DNA of 64,000 nt from Xanthostigma xanthostigma (Eukaryota > Arthropoda > Insecta > Raphidioptera > Raphidiidae). Shown here piece after piece: positions 42,053 to 53,968 of the stretch. Where the stretch lies: assembly GCA_963575645.1 (NCBI GenBank), contig OY754466.1, positions 10,766,001 through 10,830,000 of the forward strand, given 5' to 3'. Both the position numbers and the translations under genes were made by a program. How positions within the stretch are numbered: position 1 is the first letter of the stretch; each line of letters opens with the position of its first letter. The notes beneath the pieces were generated by a model. The model saw only the letters and a program-made list of their open reading frames with translations, was not told the origin of the DNA and made no database searches.

Positions 42053-43370
42053 TCTAACATAAAATGTGTAGGTATAGGTACAATTTTTATAACCTTTGTC
42101 ACTTTCTTGTTGGCGCTTCTTTTGTCGTAGTTTCATTCCAACCGTAATGTGCAAGTTGCATTCTTGGCATTTTGTGAATGGATGACATTTTATCTAATAT
42201 TGACTGTGGCAACACAATAGCGCCGCCAATATGTTTTTTTTTTAAACTTTTGCATCGAGTAAAGTAATTTGTTGACTCTCGATGTATTGCTTTTATTTTG
42301 AAAATGAAAGTTTGCGTTGCAGTTTATTGAATAAAATAAAATATATCATTTTATTGTTGATTTTGTATCAAATATTCGCACCACTTCGAACATAGTAAAA
42401 GTATACGTTACTTTCATGCATTTTTAGGCGTGACCCCAACAATAGCTGGAAGCACCTATATGAATCTATGTCACGCTTTTTTGTGTCACGCGTACCTACA
42501 GCACAAACGTCTTAACCGATATTAAAAGTTTTTTTTTTTTATTCGTCTTGGGTTTTTATTTTCTGATATATAATTTACGCCTCAGAGGGGAGCAAGTTAA
42601 AAAACAGAGTTTTTCGCTTATAACTCGCTCAATTTAAATCAGTTCGATTTGAAAGTCTGTCTTTAACTAAAGAGTAGAAACTTTTACATAGATTTTGTAT
42701 AATTGCATTTGCCTAAACAGTTTTTTATGCATCTTTATATAGAAAACAAGCTTAATCTAACAAATCGCAAGCTTGTGTCAGTTGTCTTTGTCTGTTGCAC
42801 AGTGTGATATGGAAATTAGAAGATTGCGTATGTCCTGTCTTATGATAAAAACGGATGCTATTTCTAATATAGTTATTATAGATTATATTCCTAAAACAGT
42901 ATATGTCTCCTGACTTCTGACCTTATCTCTGAAAATATTAGATATTAAAACGCGTTGACCAAGTAGACCTAGCAATTTTATATGATTGTTTAAACAAAAC
43001 AATTTTCAAAATCTGACAAATTAAAGCAGCAGAAAGTTGTATAAAAAAACCTTGTGTTTTAAATATAGGTATATAGGATATTATCATTTAAAAAATAATT
43101 TGTGTATAGACTAGCAAATTGAGCCCAGGGTCGTAAACTCTTAATTGCATAAAGATTTAATATATCTAGTGTGTCGATATATATATACATTGTATGCGCT
43201 TCGTTGCAGTACATCTGAAACGGTTTTATTATTCATAACCAATAAATATTAAACATATTATATGCTCTATAATAGTATACCGAGTGTTCAATTAAGAACC
43301 AATTCAGATAAAGACTCACTGAAAATTTTAAAATTGCATATAGTTTGGTCAATGAATGCTCATAAGGGGC
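42053..43370. other. Non-coding AT-rich stretch
   Basis: No gene or element termini are visible. Confidence 0.5.
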
Positions 43371-44528
43371 ATCTAGATGGAAAAGTCGAAAGCAGAACAT
43401 TTGACTTAGGAACTTTGTTTGGACTAGTTAGGAGATAAACATACTAAAAGTCCTTGCCCCTCTGAGGTACGCCCGAAGGGGGGAGCACAAAGAAGGTCCC
43501 GTTTTTTGGTTTTTTGCTTTCATCTCGAAAACGGTACGTCGTACGAAATTTTGTTGTAATACATAATGAAAGCTGATAAAATTCTCTACAACTTTAGCTT
43601 TCACACTTTTTATCTATCTCCAATCTTTGCCTAGCTATGAGCTCCGAAAAATGGTCGATTTTCAAAAATGTGTTAAATTCTCTGTAGCACATTGTAACAA
43701 TACGAATTTGTCAAAATCATTTCGTATCGCTCATCCACACTATAAAAAACACCCACACACTATTAAAAAATAACATAAGCTTTAACCTATTGGAGGCCCT
43801 GGGCACATTAGGATTATGGGGCCCCTATGACCTTAACAGAGCACTATTTTGTTAGAATAGACAAAGAAAATAGATAAACAAGGTTCTAGATTCTAAGTCG
43901 AGGAATGTGATATAAAATGCATATATCACGTTCCCACTTTTAACATGGACACAAAAAAAAATAAGTATATGAAAAACTAGTTCACTGATGATTTTTGTTT
44001 TAAACAGTTTAGGTACTTAGTATACCATTAAACTAGGGGGTCCCTATCGATCGCGGGGCCCTGGGCACGTGCCAGAGTGACCAGTGGGAAAGAGGGCCCT
44101 GCGTGGAGGTACTCCCAGCTTATGTTATTTTTTAATAGTGTGTGGGTGTTTTTAATAGTGTGGATGAGCAATACGAAATGATTTTGACAAATTCGTATTG
44201 TTACAATGTGCTACAGAGAATTTAACACATTTTTGAAAATCGACCATTTTTCGGAGTTCATAGCTAGGCAAAGATTGGAGATAGATAAAAAGTGTAAAAG
44301 CTAAAGTTGTAGAGAATTTTATCAGCTTTCATTATGTATTCTAACAAAATTCGTACGACGTACCGTTTTCGAGATGAAAGCAAAATACCAAAAAACGGGA
44401 CCTTCTTTGTGCTCCCCCCCTTCGGGCGTACCTCGGAGGAGTAAGGACTTTTAGTATGTTTATCTCCTTACTAGTCCAAACAAAGTTCCTAAGTCAAATG
44501 TTCTGTTTTCGACTTTTCCATCTAGAAT
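43371..44528. mobile_element. 1.16-kb fold-back element with about 410-bp arms
   Basis: The left arm (43371-43781) and right arm (44117-44528) are near-perfect reverse complements: ATCTAGATGGAAAAGTCGAA at the start and TTCGACTTTTCCATCTAGA at the end, and AACATAAGCT against AGCTTATGTT at the inner edges. The 335-bp spacer is GC-richer (GCCCTGGGCAC, GGGGCCCC) and contains GGCCCTGGGCACRT twice. A transcript would form a very long hairpin. No coding sequence is supported. Confidence 0.85.
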
Positions 44529-44647
44529 TATTCGTTGCTTAAGCTAATAAATCACACAATAATTAATTTTAACAACACTGTGAAACTAGATAAAACAACA
44601 ATTTAGTCACATGAGTCATAATATCATCACGCATGAGATATTTATAG

Positions 44648-44888
44648 TGGTTTTTGCACGTACTCGCTATAAAATAGCTGATTTTTACTTGATTTTCAAA
44701 ATTTTTGACATTTCTATTTTGAATTTGTTCACTTTAAATTGTAGGTTGCGTTCAATTCTCATGCGGTTAGACTATTATAATTTACTATGGAAATGTAGTA
44801 CGACTACGTTTATTTTACTTTACAGCACTAGTGTTAAATGTGTCACTTCACGACCGCTATACATGCATGAAAAGCAGCTATTTTAAAA
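44648..44888. mobile_element. MITE X, copy 1
   Basis: TTTTTGCACGTACTCGCTAT followed by AAAATAGCTGATTTT on the left and GCATGAAAAGCAGCTATTTT on the right. Relatives occur at 57308-57420 and 58195-58355, with a fragment near 37040. A 91-codon frame over it is not a gene. Confidence 0.5.
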
Positions 44889-46216
44889 AGGGTTTGGATT
44901 GGTCAATGTACTTGCATTCAATCTGAATAAAGTATGTCTGTTTCAAAAACTTTGTCTTTTTCTATAACGTTAACATGGACGTACCCAGCTTTTTGCCCAG
45001 GAGGGGGCAAATTAGAAATTTCTTAAGCCGGGTTCCCCGTGCATGTTTTGCCCTCCTGAATACGCTAGTGATAATGATAATGATGTATATTTATTATTTA
45101 GTCAATTATTACAAATAGTTTGACACGTCAAATGTACAAGTAAAAGTTATTCTAAAAGCTCACTAACCTTACGGCTTAAAAAAAGACGTATAAAAAGAGA
45201 ATTATATGCGATTTTATTCCTATGCTCAGTATTGAATAAAAGTAGGTATATGGCTCTATTCCACTTAGGTACTAATTACCCCACTACAATAAAAAGAAAG
45301 AGATAGAAAAACAGTAATTTGCTGTCTCAGTTCATTGGCCACGCTTTCACTAGCAATATAGAAGTTGTTAAAATATATGGTTGTATGTCACTTTTTCATT
45401 GACTGCCATTTGATTGCATGTATTAAAAATGTTTTTTGAATGTGATTTTTTCAACAATGAAACTATCCACAATGTTCATAATTTGAGATATGAGGTATTT
45501 CACTAAGAAGAACTCGTCTTTGAAATTTTAACAACTTTTACTCGTTTTGAATTTTTAACCCAACCTCCTTAAACTGGTTTTAGCTACGGTCCTTATCTAC
45601 CAAGACTCTTGATCAATAAAAAACAACAAAAAAACATCATAATATCCATAATATAAAACTCTATTGAAAAATATGTTGGCAACCACTTTAGGTAAGTGCT
45701 CAAAACTCATAAAATGAAAGTTTTCAGTTTGCAATGAAATCTCTTGATATCTGATACTACCATTGTTGTTCTGTGACTGACACCATTTTCAAGATATGTT
45801 CGGATTACCCACTACTTGGTATAAGCACGATTCACACAGTAATATACACTTAGCCTTAGTAATTAGTACAGTATACTTATTTATATTATCAGTTTGTTAT
45901 GATTTTTACACGCAATTAATACCAATTTATCAGATAATAATTTAGGAACTAAGGTTTGTAATACCAACAACGACATCGCTATACGAGATCGACTATTTTC
46001 AAATCCACCAGATAAAAAAAAAACACTTGCAGTAGTGCAGTACAAAATCCTGCCGAGCAAATAGTGTATTTGCGTTGTGACATTTAAATAAAGTATTATG
46101 TTGACTTGTTTTTGTTTCTTAACAAAAGAAAAACGTTAATCCTTTTATACGTCTCTATAGCTATTAGCTACGTCTAGACAATAATGTTTTCAACAATAAT
46201 AATTTTATTATTCTAC
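44889..46216. other. Non-coding stretch with repeat traces
   Basis: GCCCAGGAGGGGGCAAA (about 44993) and TTTTGCCCTCCTG (about 45046) are inverted and may mark a worn hAT element. GATAATGATAATGATG near 45069 looks like a LINE tail. CCAACCTCCTTAA near 45562 resembles the piggyBac-like end at 39845. No gene is visible. Confidence 0.4.
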
Positions 46217-46560
46217 CGAGCGGGTGGCGTAGTCGTGAGAGTATTAGACTTGCATTCGGGAGGACCCTGGTTCGAATCCCGGCGGGGGCAGATGTGGCTG
46301 GGACTTTTTCCGGCTGCCTCTCGCCGAGAAACGGTAATTCCTGTACCGGCCGGTCTTGATGAGGTTTTCCATGGTTTCCCTCAATAATTCCAGATAAATA
46401 TCGAAATGGCTCTTTATTCAAGGCCATGGTCTACCTGTCAAACTCCTATACTCAAAATTTGCCTACCTTATCCTTATGGCATAAAATTCCTTCATTCGCC
46501 CATTGTTATTAATTACGTGGAAGTTTAAAAATGTAGAAAATAACGGAAGTGTGGCACAAA
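46217..46560 (+). mobile_element. tRNA-derived SINE (family S), best head
   Basis: CGAGCGGGTGGCGTAGTCGTG (A box) and GGTTCGAATCCCGGCGGGGG (B box) are well kept; the body follows the family (GGCTGGGACTTTTTCCGGC, GAGAAACGGTAATTCCTG, GAGGTTTTCCATGGTTTCCC, TTCATTCGCCCATTG). The 3' tail is truncated near 46560. Frames on both strands here are SINE-derived. Confidence 0.8.
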
Positions 46561-48257
46561 TAAACACTACGCCATAGCGTGTGTTCTGTTCAGAGACAAT
46601 ACACGTCCACTTTTGTTAACATTCAAACTATCACTGCGCGGGCACCAAACCCATCTACAAAGCAAGCTTCAGTACATGCGTCACGTGAAGCGAACAAATA
46701 AAAGAAAACCAGCGCTTGAAAACTAGCAATCAAATCTAGCGGCAAAATTAGCGCAGCGGCCTTTATATTCAATTTTGTTGACGACATTGTTGGAAACACG
46801 AGTTACCAAAATATTTTCTTTGGTTAATTATTTTTTCTTAATTTCAATTTTCAGAAGAACATTGTTTCAACAGTGAAAGCATGTTTGATGCATCATATAT
46901 ATTAATACGCTAAGGTTTAAGATGTTTGCCTCCCTTTTTAGAAAAACCTCACAATTTCTCCACATAAATTATATATCATTTTACAGATAATTGCTTGCTC
47001 TACTGACATCATCAACTAAAAAATGTATTATTGCTTTTGTTTTTGTAAATTAATGAAAATACAGCAACGCTGAACAACGTCTGCCATCTGACGGATATAA
47101 TTTTGAAACAGCGAGCAACGCTGAACAACGTCACAGCAATGCGCATGATGCCATCTGACGGCTTAGCTCAACGCTTTTGCTACTTGCGCATCTATATGAC
47201 AATTTTAGTAAAATATTTCTTCGATCTGTCTTCTGAGCTTCATATTGTAATACAACAAAAAGAAGAACGTTATAAGCAGTGTGCAAAATTAGAAACGAAT
47301 TGAATACCTGCAATGATATTTAAAAAATAATTTTGTAAAGTGATAATTATTATACCTACTTATTTAGTGCGAATAATTCGCACAGGTCACTTTAGTTTAG
47401 CACTAATTTTAAGAACAACGTATAGATTTGATTGATTTTTGGCGTAGCATGTTTTGTACCAAACTAAATTCCCTGCTCTCTTGAGTTCTTTCGAAAGAGG
47501 GACGCATAATATATAAAGCTGCAGTCAGGGCAACCGTTGTACACGGGTGAACAACTCAGTGTCAAAAACATTCAATTTCAACTTTCCCTCGATTCCCTAA
47601 ATCTGTCAAATTGACTATGTAAAAAGTAAAAGTTATAGGCTACGTTATGCGACGGAGTATACTAAAACTGTTTTATATTTGAAACACTTTCTGAAACATA
47701 AATACAAGAAAATGTACGCAAATCGCACTATAAAATTATTGTGCAAATATTCTGTTACTCTCTTTATAGAAGAGGGAAAAAATTACTGATATCGAAATAT
47801 GAGGGATAATTGATCATTATTCAATTTAAAACCACTCATAATATATTGCACCACAAGGACTGAAAGTTTGATATTCTTGCACTGCGCGCCATGACGCATT
47901 ATGACGCGCAGTGCAAGGATAACTGAACTAACAGCTTTGAGCAAATTCTACCAGATTTGCTTCTAAACTAATAGCTTTCAGCAAATTCTATCATATTATG
48001 TCGCTGCATGTTACTAAAACAGTTTATTTTCACAAAACACCGTAATTTTGTACAAAACATTTAATAGTAAGTAAAGAACAAGCGATCCAAAAATTAGTTG
48101 TTAACAATTTTTAAGATAAGATAAGATAAAAATACTTTATTGTCTTATTACATATAAAAGCTTTGTACAAAACTTAAAAAATAATGGTTTTTTAATAGCG
48201 TACCCGGTAATAATCACCACAGGCACAACCAGCTGAGTTATTTTTTTAATTCTGTGT
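46561..48257. other. Non-coding stretch with small repeats
   Basis: AGCAACGCTGAACAACGT plus GCCATCTGACGG occurs twice (47062-47094 and 47114-47161). A CACCACAAGG-type MITE lies at 47852-47927. GAACTAACAGCTTTGAGCAA units follow at 47936. TAAGATAAGATAAAAATACT near 48116 looks like a LINE 3' tail. No gene is visible. Confidence 0.45.
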
Positions 48258-48430
48258 GAATTTTGTAGACAACGTCTACAGTGGCCAAAGGGTCCAGAAA
48301 AACACAATTACAGATATTAAATTTGCATTTATTGACTAACGTTTCGAAGGATTTACCTTCATCCTCAGATTACAAATGCCGTCAAATATGTAATTTGACG
48401 GCATTTGTACTCTGAGGATGAAGGTAAATT
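48258..48430. repeat. Truncated fold-back of the 31.8-kb family
   Basis: GACAACGTCTACAGTGGCCA and AATTTGCATTTATTGACTAA match the left arm at 31.8 kb. The right arm breaks off after GAGGATGAAGGTAAAT at 48428, where unrelated sequence begins. A small inverted repeat (AATGCCGTCAAAT/ATTTGACGGCATT) forms the centre. Confidence 0.7.
48321..48377 (-). ncRNA. Hammerhead-ribozyme-like motif, intact core
   Basis: On the minus strand ATTTG (stem I) leads to CTGAGGA, T, GAAGG-TAAAT-CCTTC, GAAAC, GTTA and GTC, then AATAAATG and CAAAT, which closes stem I. All core bases and the GUC site are present. Confidence 0.65.
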
Positions 48431-48816
48431 TACGTTCCGGCCCTGGAGAGAAAGTTAGGTGTCGAGAAGGTGAAAACAGAGTTTAAAGGGATTTAGAACT
48501 GTGGAGAAAATACAACTACCAACATAGCAAAAACAAACATGCATATTAGCTAAAGTTGACATACCAAACAAAATCTTGCCACGCTTTAGTTACAGAGATA
48601 TGAGTAAGTTTATTTATTTACATTGTCTTGTTTCACGCAGAGCTTTAAGCTGAACTTGCCATGTAATATATGCACTCACTTATCTCCATTTGGATCTACG
48701 AGTGTCTTGGTTTTCTTTGTTCACAAAATTATCTATATGTTTTAAATCGATTTTCATTAATCAATGAAGCTACTTTAATCAGATCTTTGATTAACGTTTG
48801 AATAGAACTCTTCAAT

Positions 48817-49030
48817 AAATAAAATTATCGACCAATTTTTCAGACAATATATTATAAAAAAAAATATATAATTAATACATTAACGTTTCAATCCGGATTT
48901 GGACCTTCTTCAGAACTGATCTAAAAAATATAAAAAATAATTAATTCGTTTTTTATAGTATTTTTAATGTATTAATTATATTTTTTTTGTTAATATATTG
49001 TCTGAAAAATTGGTCGATAATTTTATTTAT
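48817..49030. repeat. Fold-back with a decayed hammerhead-like motif
   Basis: AAAATTATCGACCAATTTTT with CAGACAATATATTA at the left is mirrored at 48996-49028. On the minus strand at 48888-48913 CTGAAGA, a GGTCC/GGATT stem with wobble pairs and GAAACGTTAATG follow; the base after U at the cleavage site is G, which should block cleavage. Confidence 0.6.
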
Positions 49031-49494
49031 TGAAGAAGCTACTTTAAATAGTAAAAAATCCCCGTCTGTCAGTTTGTTCGCTTAGTTCTTCTAAATAACA
49101 CAATGGGTTTTGATGCGGTTTTCACTATCATTTTGAGAATTTAGATTAAATTTTAGGATAGTCGAAGAGAAATCTCGATATTTTGTAATCAAGTCGCAAA
49201 AAAGACGCTTTTAGACTTATGCTGACTAAAACAAACTACCTACTGCAGAATTGTAGGTCTTAGTGAGCGTTCACAAAAAACGTGAGGCAAATTTGGCAAT
49301 TTTTCGACCCCCCGTCCTCCTTGGTGAGATGCCGTGAGATTTTGCTCGACGACCACCCCTCCTCTAATTTTATGTGAAATTTTTCAAAATGCGTATTTTT
49401 AATGTAAATAATACATGCTTGATTGCGTTCGATTTATTTATAAAACATATCATTAACCGCGAAAACTATTATTGCATATGATTTAGCCATATTT
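49031..49494. other. Non-coding stretch
   Basis: I see no gene. GACCCCCCGTCCTCC and similar C-rich words lie near 49300. Confidence 0.45.
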
Positions 49495-49858
49495 TAGTGG
49501 AGGACTCGTATTCGGCAGGTACCGGATTCGAATCCCGGCGGGGGCAGTTGTGGCTGAGACTTTTTCCTGTTGCCTCTCGCCGAGAAACGGTAATTCCTGT
49601 ACCAGCCATTTGTTGAGGTTTTCCATGGTTTTCCTCAATAATTCCAGATAAATATCGAGATAGTTCCTTATTCAAGGCCATGTCAAACTCATATGCTCAA
49701 AATTTGCCTACCTTATCCTATTTCCTAAAAATTCCTGCATTCGCCCATTGCTATTAAGTTAAAAACGGGAAGTGTGGTAGAAAAAAAAATAGTAATGGTG
49801 CGTCTATTATGACATAAAAACTAGAAACGGACGTTAAACACTTTATTATTATTATTAT
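49495..49858 (+). mobile_element. tRNA-derived SINE (family S), head partly lost
   Basis: GGATTCGAATCCCGGCGGGG (B box), GAGACTTTTTCCTGTTGCC, CGAGAAACGGTAATTCCTG and the ATT repeat tail (49844-49858) mark a copy with a shortened A-box region. Confidence 0.75.
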
Positions 49859-50487
49859 TTCAGTGGAGAAACATTATTTACTTAATTTAACCCTCTTTAC
49901 TCGCAGTTTTACTCTGGTTCTTGCAGAAAAAAAAATTACGTGATATTTACCGAGACCCCCCCCCCCTTCTCTCCCACGTGAGATTGGATGAGATTCGGCT
50001 CGATCACCTCTTCCCCCTAAACGCCTCACATAATTTGTAAACGCCTCGTTATAAAGGTTGACAGAAAAGTCCACGACAGCATGTTTTGATCTACAGTAAT
50101 AATAAATCCACAGTAATAATTTTTATTTTTAGAAATAAAGGGTTAATGGCGACACTATTTTGACCGACATGGTATTAATGCTTATCAAAGTAAATATATT
50201 TGTCACCTTAAGCATTTAATATAGTTTCAAATTGGCCTTTACACAAATATAAATAAATGAATATCTTAAAAAATAACACAGGTTTAAAAATTACTCACAA
50301 CAAAATAATTATGGTTTACTTGCTTAGCGAGACTTGTGAAGCTATTTTGACCTATTTTAATCCTAATTAAAGTAAATAAGTTATCTTTGATAAGCAATCT
50401 ACAATTTAAGAAGTAAAAAATTAAAACCTCCTTTAAAAAAAGTCACTGAAAAGAGGAAAATAATAAAATTTTAAGGTTGGCGCTAAT
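49859..50487. other. Non-coding stretch
   Basis: A run of about 12 Cs is at 49957-49968. No gene is visible. Confidence 0.5.
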
Positions 50488-50495
50488 TTAATGAC

Positions 50496-50837
50496 TAGAG
50501 CTGTAAAAGTAACGAGAAATTGTGTACCCGTATGTATTCGTTACTTAAAGAACCAGTACCCGTTACTTTCGTATCGTTACGTTACTCGTTACTTTTCATA
50601 CGACATACAATCGTGTACTAACAGCATCAAGCATGTACCATCGCATCAAGGTGCGTCGCATACGTGATACGGTATGACTTCGTTCGTATAACGTATAACC
50701 GCATCAAACGAGTCGAACTGACATGGATACGACAAATGCGAGTAACGAAATGAATTTGTAAGTAACGATTCGTTACTTCGAGTCAGACGATGTACCCGTT
50801 ACTCAGTAACGAATACATACGGTTTGTTACAGCTCTA
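50496..50837. mobile_element. hAT-type MITE with perfect 8-bp target duplication
   Basis: The ends TAGAGCTGTAAAAGTAACG and GTTTGTTACAGCTCTA are inverted. The flanks TTAATGAC at 50488-50495 and 50838-50845 are identical. The interior repeats CGTTAC / GTAACG words many times, in both orientations, which gives the element dense possible transposase-binding sites. It is non-coding. Confidence 0.85.
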
Positions 50838-51111
50838 TTAATGACAGTTGATATGTAAAAAGTTTTCATTTTATTGTTTTTCTGCCTTTTGTGATTTTTT
50901 TGAATGATTTAATTTTAAAAAACCACGACGCAAGTGAAACTTTTATTGGATTGTAGGCGTTGGATTGTAGACACTTATCCATCACGATTAATTATAAACA
51001 ACAATATTCACATGAATACACGAATAAAAACATGTAAACACTGTACAGCACTTGCCCGCATGACAGACTGACTATGTGTTATACATACTACACGGTCAGC
51101 TGATGCTAACC

Positions 51112-51246
51112 ATGGGCGCCGCCATATTGGCCTTGGCTGCTCTACCGAGCGCCTATTCCGAACGCCTTTCACTTTACCCCTACTCGGCGGCCGCCTGTAA
51201 TGAGACATGCAACAGACGGCCAGAAAAATTCGGGGCGATAGAATAA
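51112..51246 (+). CDS. Possible 44-residue open frame in a GC-rich block upstream of the CUB exon
   Basis: ATG at 51112 lies in CTAACCATGG, a fair start context, and the frame runs 44 codons to TAA. The peptide starts MGAAILALAALPSAY, which is hydrophobic like a signal peptide, and later has SAACNETCNRRPEK. The block is much richer in G and C than its surroundings and lies 94 bp before the CUB exon on the same strand. Its frame does not join simply to that exon by the GTAATG donor I tried, so a shared gene is not shown. It could also be promoter DNA (GCCGCCATATTGG). Confidence 0.25.
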   Translation: MGAAILALAALPSAYSERLSLYPYSAAACNETCNRRPEKFGAIE

Positions 51247-51340
51247 AAGTTTCACTTTAAAAAAGAATATTTTCTTAGAAACGTGTTCAAGGACAGAGAG
51301 AGTACATCTAAGATTAAAGAGGTCTTTATCTATGTTCCAG

Positions 51341-51549
51341 TTGCCTGAACAGAGCTGACCTAATCAAAGTGCACGACGGTCGTACTTCGACTGCTGCGAT
51401 GATCCGAATTCTCTGCAACACGGCGAACGAAATCGAAGTCCTGTCGACGGGATCGGAACTCTTCATCGAATTTGTCGCAAACTCCGAATGGCCCGGACAA
51501 GGCTTCAAGGCGACGTACGAATTTCAACCGATAGATGACACCACAGCAG
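51341..51549 (+). CDS. Internal exon encoding the C-terminal half of a CUB domain
   Basis: The frame from 51342 reads CLNRADLIKVHDGRTS, then an ILCNTANEIEVLSTGSEL segment, FIEFVANSEW and GQGFKATYEF. The order D-x-KV-x-DG, C, STG-x-x-LFIEF and GQGFKATY is the C-terminal half of CUB domains, extracellular binding modules found in Tolloid-, cubilin- and Neto-type proteins. TATGTTCCAG precedes the exon as a splice acceptor; GCAG|GTTGTTA at 51549/51550 is a weak donor, after which the frame becomes AT-rich and protein-unlike. The first base completes a split codon and the last base starts one, so flanking introns are phase 2 and phase 1. The beginning of the domain must lie in an upstream exon. 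The gene cannot be named. Confidence 0.8.
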
Positions 51550-52079
51550 GTTGTTATGGATTACATAATCATTTAAATAAACAATCACTCTTTCTGTCAT
51601 TATTGTTAATTGTTTTCACTACGCACCGTCATTTTAGTTATTTTGTACATTGTTGTTATTCTTACTATTATTTCATGTTTTTAAAATGCACATTAATTGT
51701 TTCTTATTTCGCTGATGTTCTCTGAGCGTGTTTTTAATTTGTTTCTCAATTAAGACTGTCGATTTTTGATAACGAATTTAAAAATAAATATTTGGAGTGT
51801 TTTGTTAATCTAAACTGATCGAACGCTTTTTTTTCTATTTTGAAATGCGTTTGTTAATGTTAATTCATTATTTTTTAAGCGATAAATGTACATACATAAA
51901 AAATAACGTTTTTGTACGGATATAACATATGCATGACGTATTTGCAACAAAGTATTGAATTAGATACATAGAACCTGTTGTTTCATTTTAACAACAAAAT
52001 TAATGTGGTTTCATAGTATACCTATGACAATATTGAAACTGTTCATTATAGTGAATTTGCCCCTACGGGAAATCATATA
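51550..52079. other. Probable intron sequence, AT-rich
   Basis: The reading frame stays open for some 58 codons past the proposed donor but the peptide is low-complexity and aromatic-rich, as expected from AT-rich intron. No further exon is visible. Confidence 0.5.
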
Positions 52080-52087
52080 GTTTCAAA

Positions 52088-52917
52088 CAGGGCTGCCAGA
52101 TTTCTCTCCTCAGAAATCCGTCGGTAAGGCGAAAAGTGGTGGGGGAAGTGGTCTGAAAAATCCGTTTCCATCTGTTCGCCCGGTTCACCCATTAATGCAA
52201 TGAGTGTGAGAGAGATAGAGAGTAAAGTGAAGTATGCGGTACCATAAACGACACATCGACGTGTTTCCACCTTCATTATGGCTTTATTATTAACATTATT
52301 AAATGAATTTCGTATAAGACGTTGAATTTACTTTTACTTACAAACAGACTTTAAATTGAATAGAAATGATTCATTTTTTCACATCCAATGAATCGATTAT
52401 TTCGTAGATTTTTCACATTTTTATGAAATAAAAATATAATATTGACTGTTAGAATGTTGCGATAGTAACAAACGCGGCAGTACAATCAGTTAAATCCTCA
52501 ATGTGTTCCGTAAATCCGTGTAACTCGAAACACTTGACTCCAGTTGTGTGAAAAAAACGCATCAGACAAAGATAGCGAGTCGATATTCATCGATATAGGT
52601 GTGTGTTTCGCGAACACATTGTTTCATACACTCTCTTATCTTTTTCTACCCAAATAGAGAGAGGAGTAGGACAGAGATAGTGAAAGAAACGTGCTCAGAT
52701 ATGCTCGAATGTGCTAAAAATACCCGAATGTCCCCAAATTATCGATTATCGAGTGAAGTTTGAATTTATATGTAGTAAAAAAGGTAAAAAATTCGGAAAA
52801 GTTAGAAAATCCGTTAAATCCGTTTAGATCATGAAATCCGTTCCATTATCCGTTCAAATTTATTTCTACTCGAAAAATCCGTTTGGAACGGAAAAATCCG
52901 TTCATCTGGCAGCCCTG
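52088..52917. mobile_element. hAT element with perfect 8-bp target duplication
   Basis: Ends are CAGGGCTGCCAGATTTC and TCATCTGGCAGCCCTG. The flanks GTTTCAAA at 52080-52087 and 52918-52925 are identical. The right end holds repeated AAATCCGTT words. The 830-bp element has no recognisable transposase. It lies in the presumed intron after the CUB exon. Confidence 0.85.
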
Positions 52918-52925
52918 GTTTCAAA

Positions 52926-53575
52926 CAGATCGAATACAATTCTTACACGCAATAGAATGTTTGTCAGTTATAAAAAGTGTTAAAAAAGACGAAATCAATT
53001 TAGCGTATATTAAAACACATATTTTTTGTAAACTATTATTTTGTAAGATGGTCAATTTTTTTTTAGTTTGAGTGTAATTTTTTTTATATATATTTATCTA
53101 TTTCTACTTAATGAAACATAAAAAACATTGCTAAACATAATTTTTGAATGTAAAAAAATTATTTCATTTTTACAATTATTTGAAAAAAAAACATTTGGTA
53201 AAAAGATTCACCTGAGTTTGAAATTTAATATAGTATACACATTGGTGTAGCAAAGGGGGGGGGGGGGGGGCTGGCTATACGTATAACTTACGCCATGTCA
53301 ATATGTGAGACTTGAGAGCATTACTAAACTTTTCAATATAATGTTTTCAAATGTGATTGTAGGCCTCCTTAAAAAGTCGTTCCGTTGCGAATGCTCATAT
53401 TTACTTTGAAAGTAACTCCCTTTAGTACCTACATCCGGTATGTAACAAAAAACTGTAGCAAGGCTGGAGAAATTGTAAAATAAAAAAGATCTATCGTGCG
53501 ATAATGGAATAGATAAAAATCCAAAACTTTTTCCTTTGATATTTAAGCTAGTACGAGCACCAAGGCAATTTTAAA
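52926..53575. other. Non-coding AT-rich stretch with a G run
   Basis: Sixteen consecutive Gs occur at 53255-53270. No gene is visible. Confidence 0.5.
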
Positions 53576-53881
53576 TAAAAGGCTTGATTTTTTTTTAATA
53601 TTTCGGTAGATGGATGATATGTTTTCATTGATTTCTCCAAAACTAGTCGGTGGAAATAAAAAAAAAAATAAAACCTTAATAAGTTATTGAAAACAAAAAA
53701 TAAAACCGTTGATATTTAATCTTTTTAATTAAATATCTTTTTAATTAGTCGAGCTCAACGGTTTTTTTTGTTTTCAACAATTTATTAAGGTTTTAACTTT
53801 AATTTCCACCGACTAGTTTTGGAGAAATCAATGAAAACATATCATCCATCTACCGAAATATTAAAAAAATCAAGCCTTTAT
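53576..53881. repeat. 306-bp fold-back element
   Basis: Arms 53576-53712 and 53748-53881 share AAAGGCTTGATTTTTTT, TTTCGGTAGATGGATGATAT and AAAACTAGTCGGTGGAAAT in opposite orientations. The centre repeats TTTTTAATTAAATATC. It ends just before another palindrome. Confidence 0.75.
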
Positions 53882-53968
53882 TGCATAATAAACAAATGAT
53901 ATCACAACGTTTCATTACCATAATTAATTTTCCGTTCTTTGGAACTGTTTTTGTGGTTGAAAGGACCT

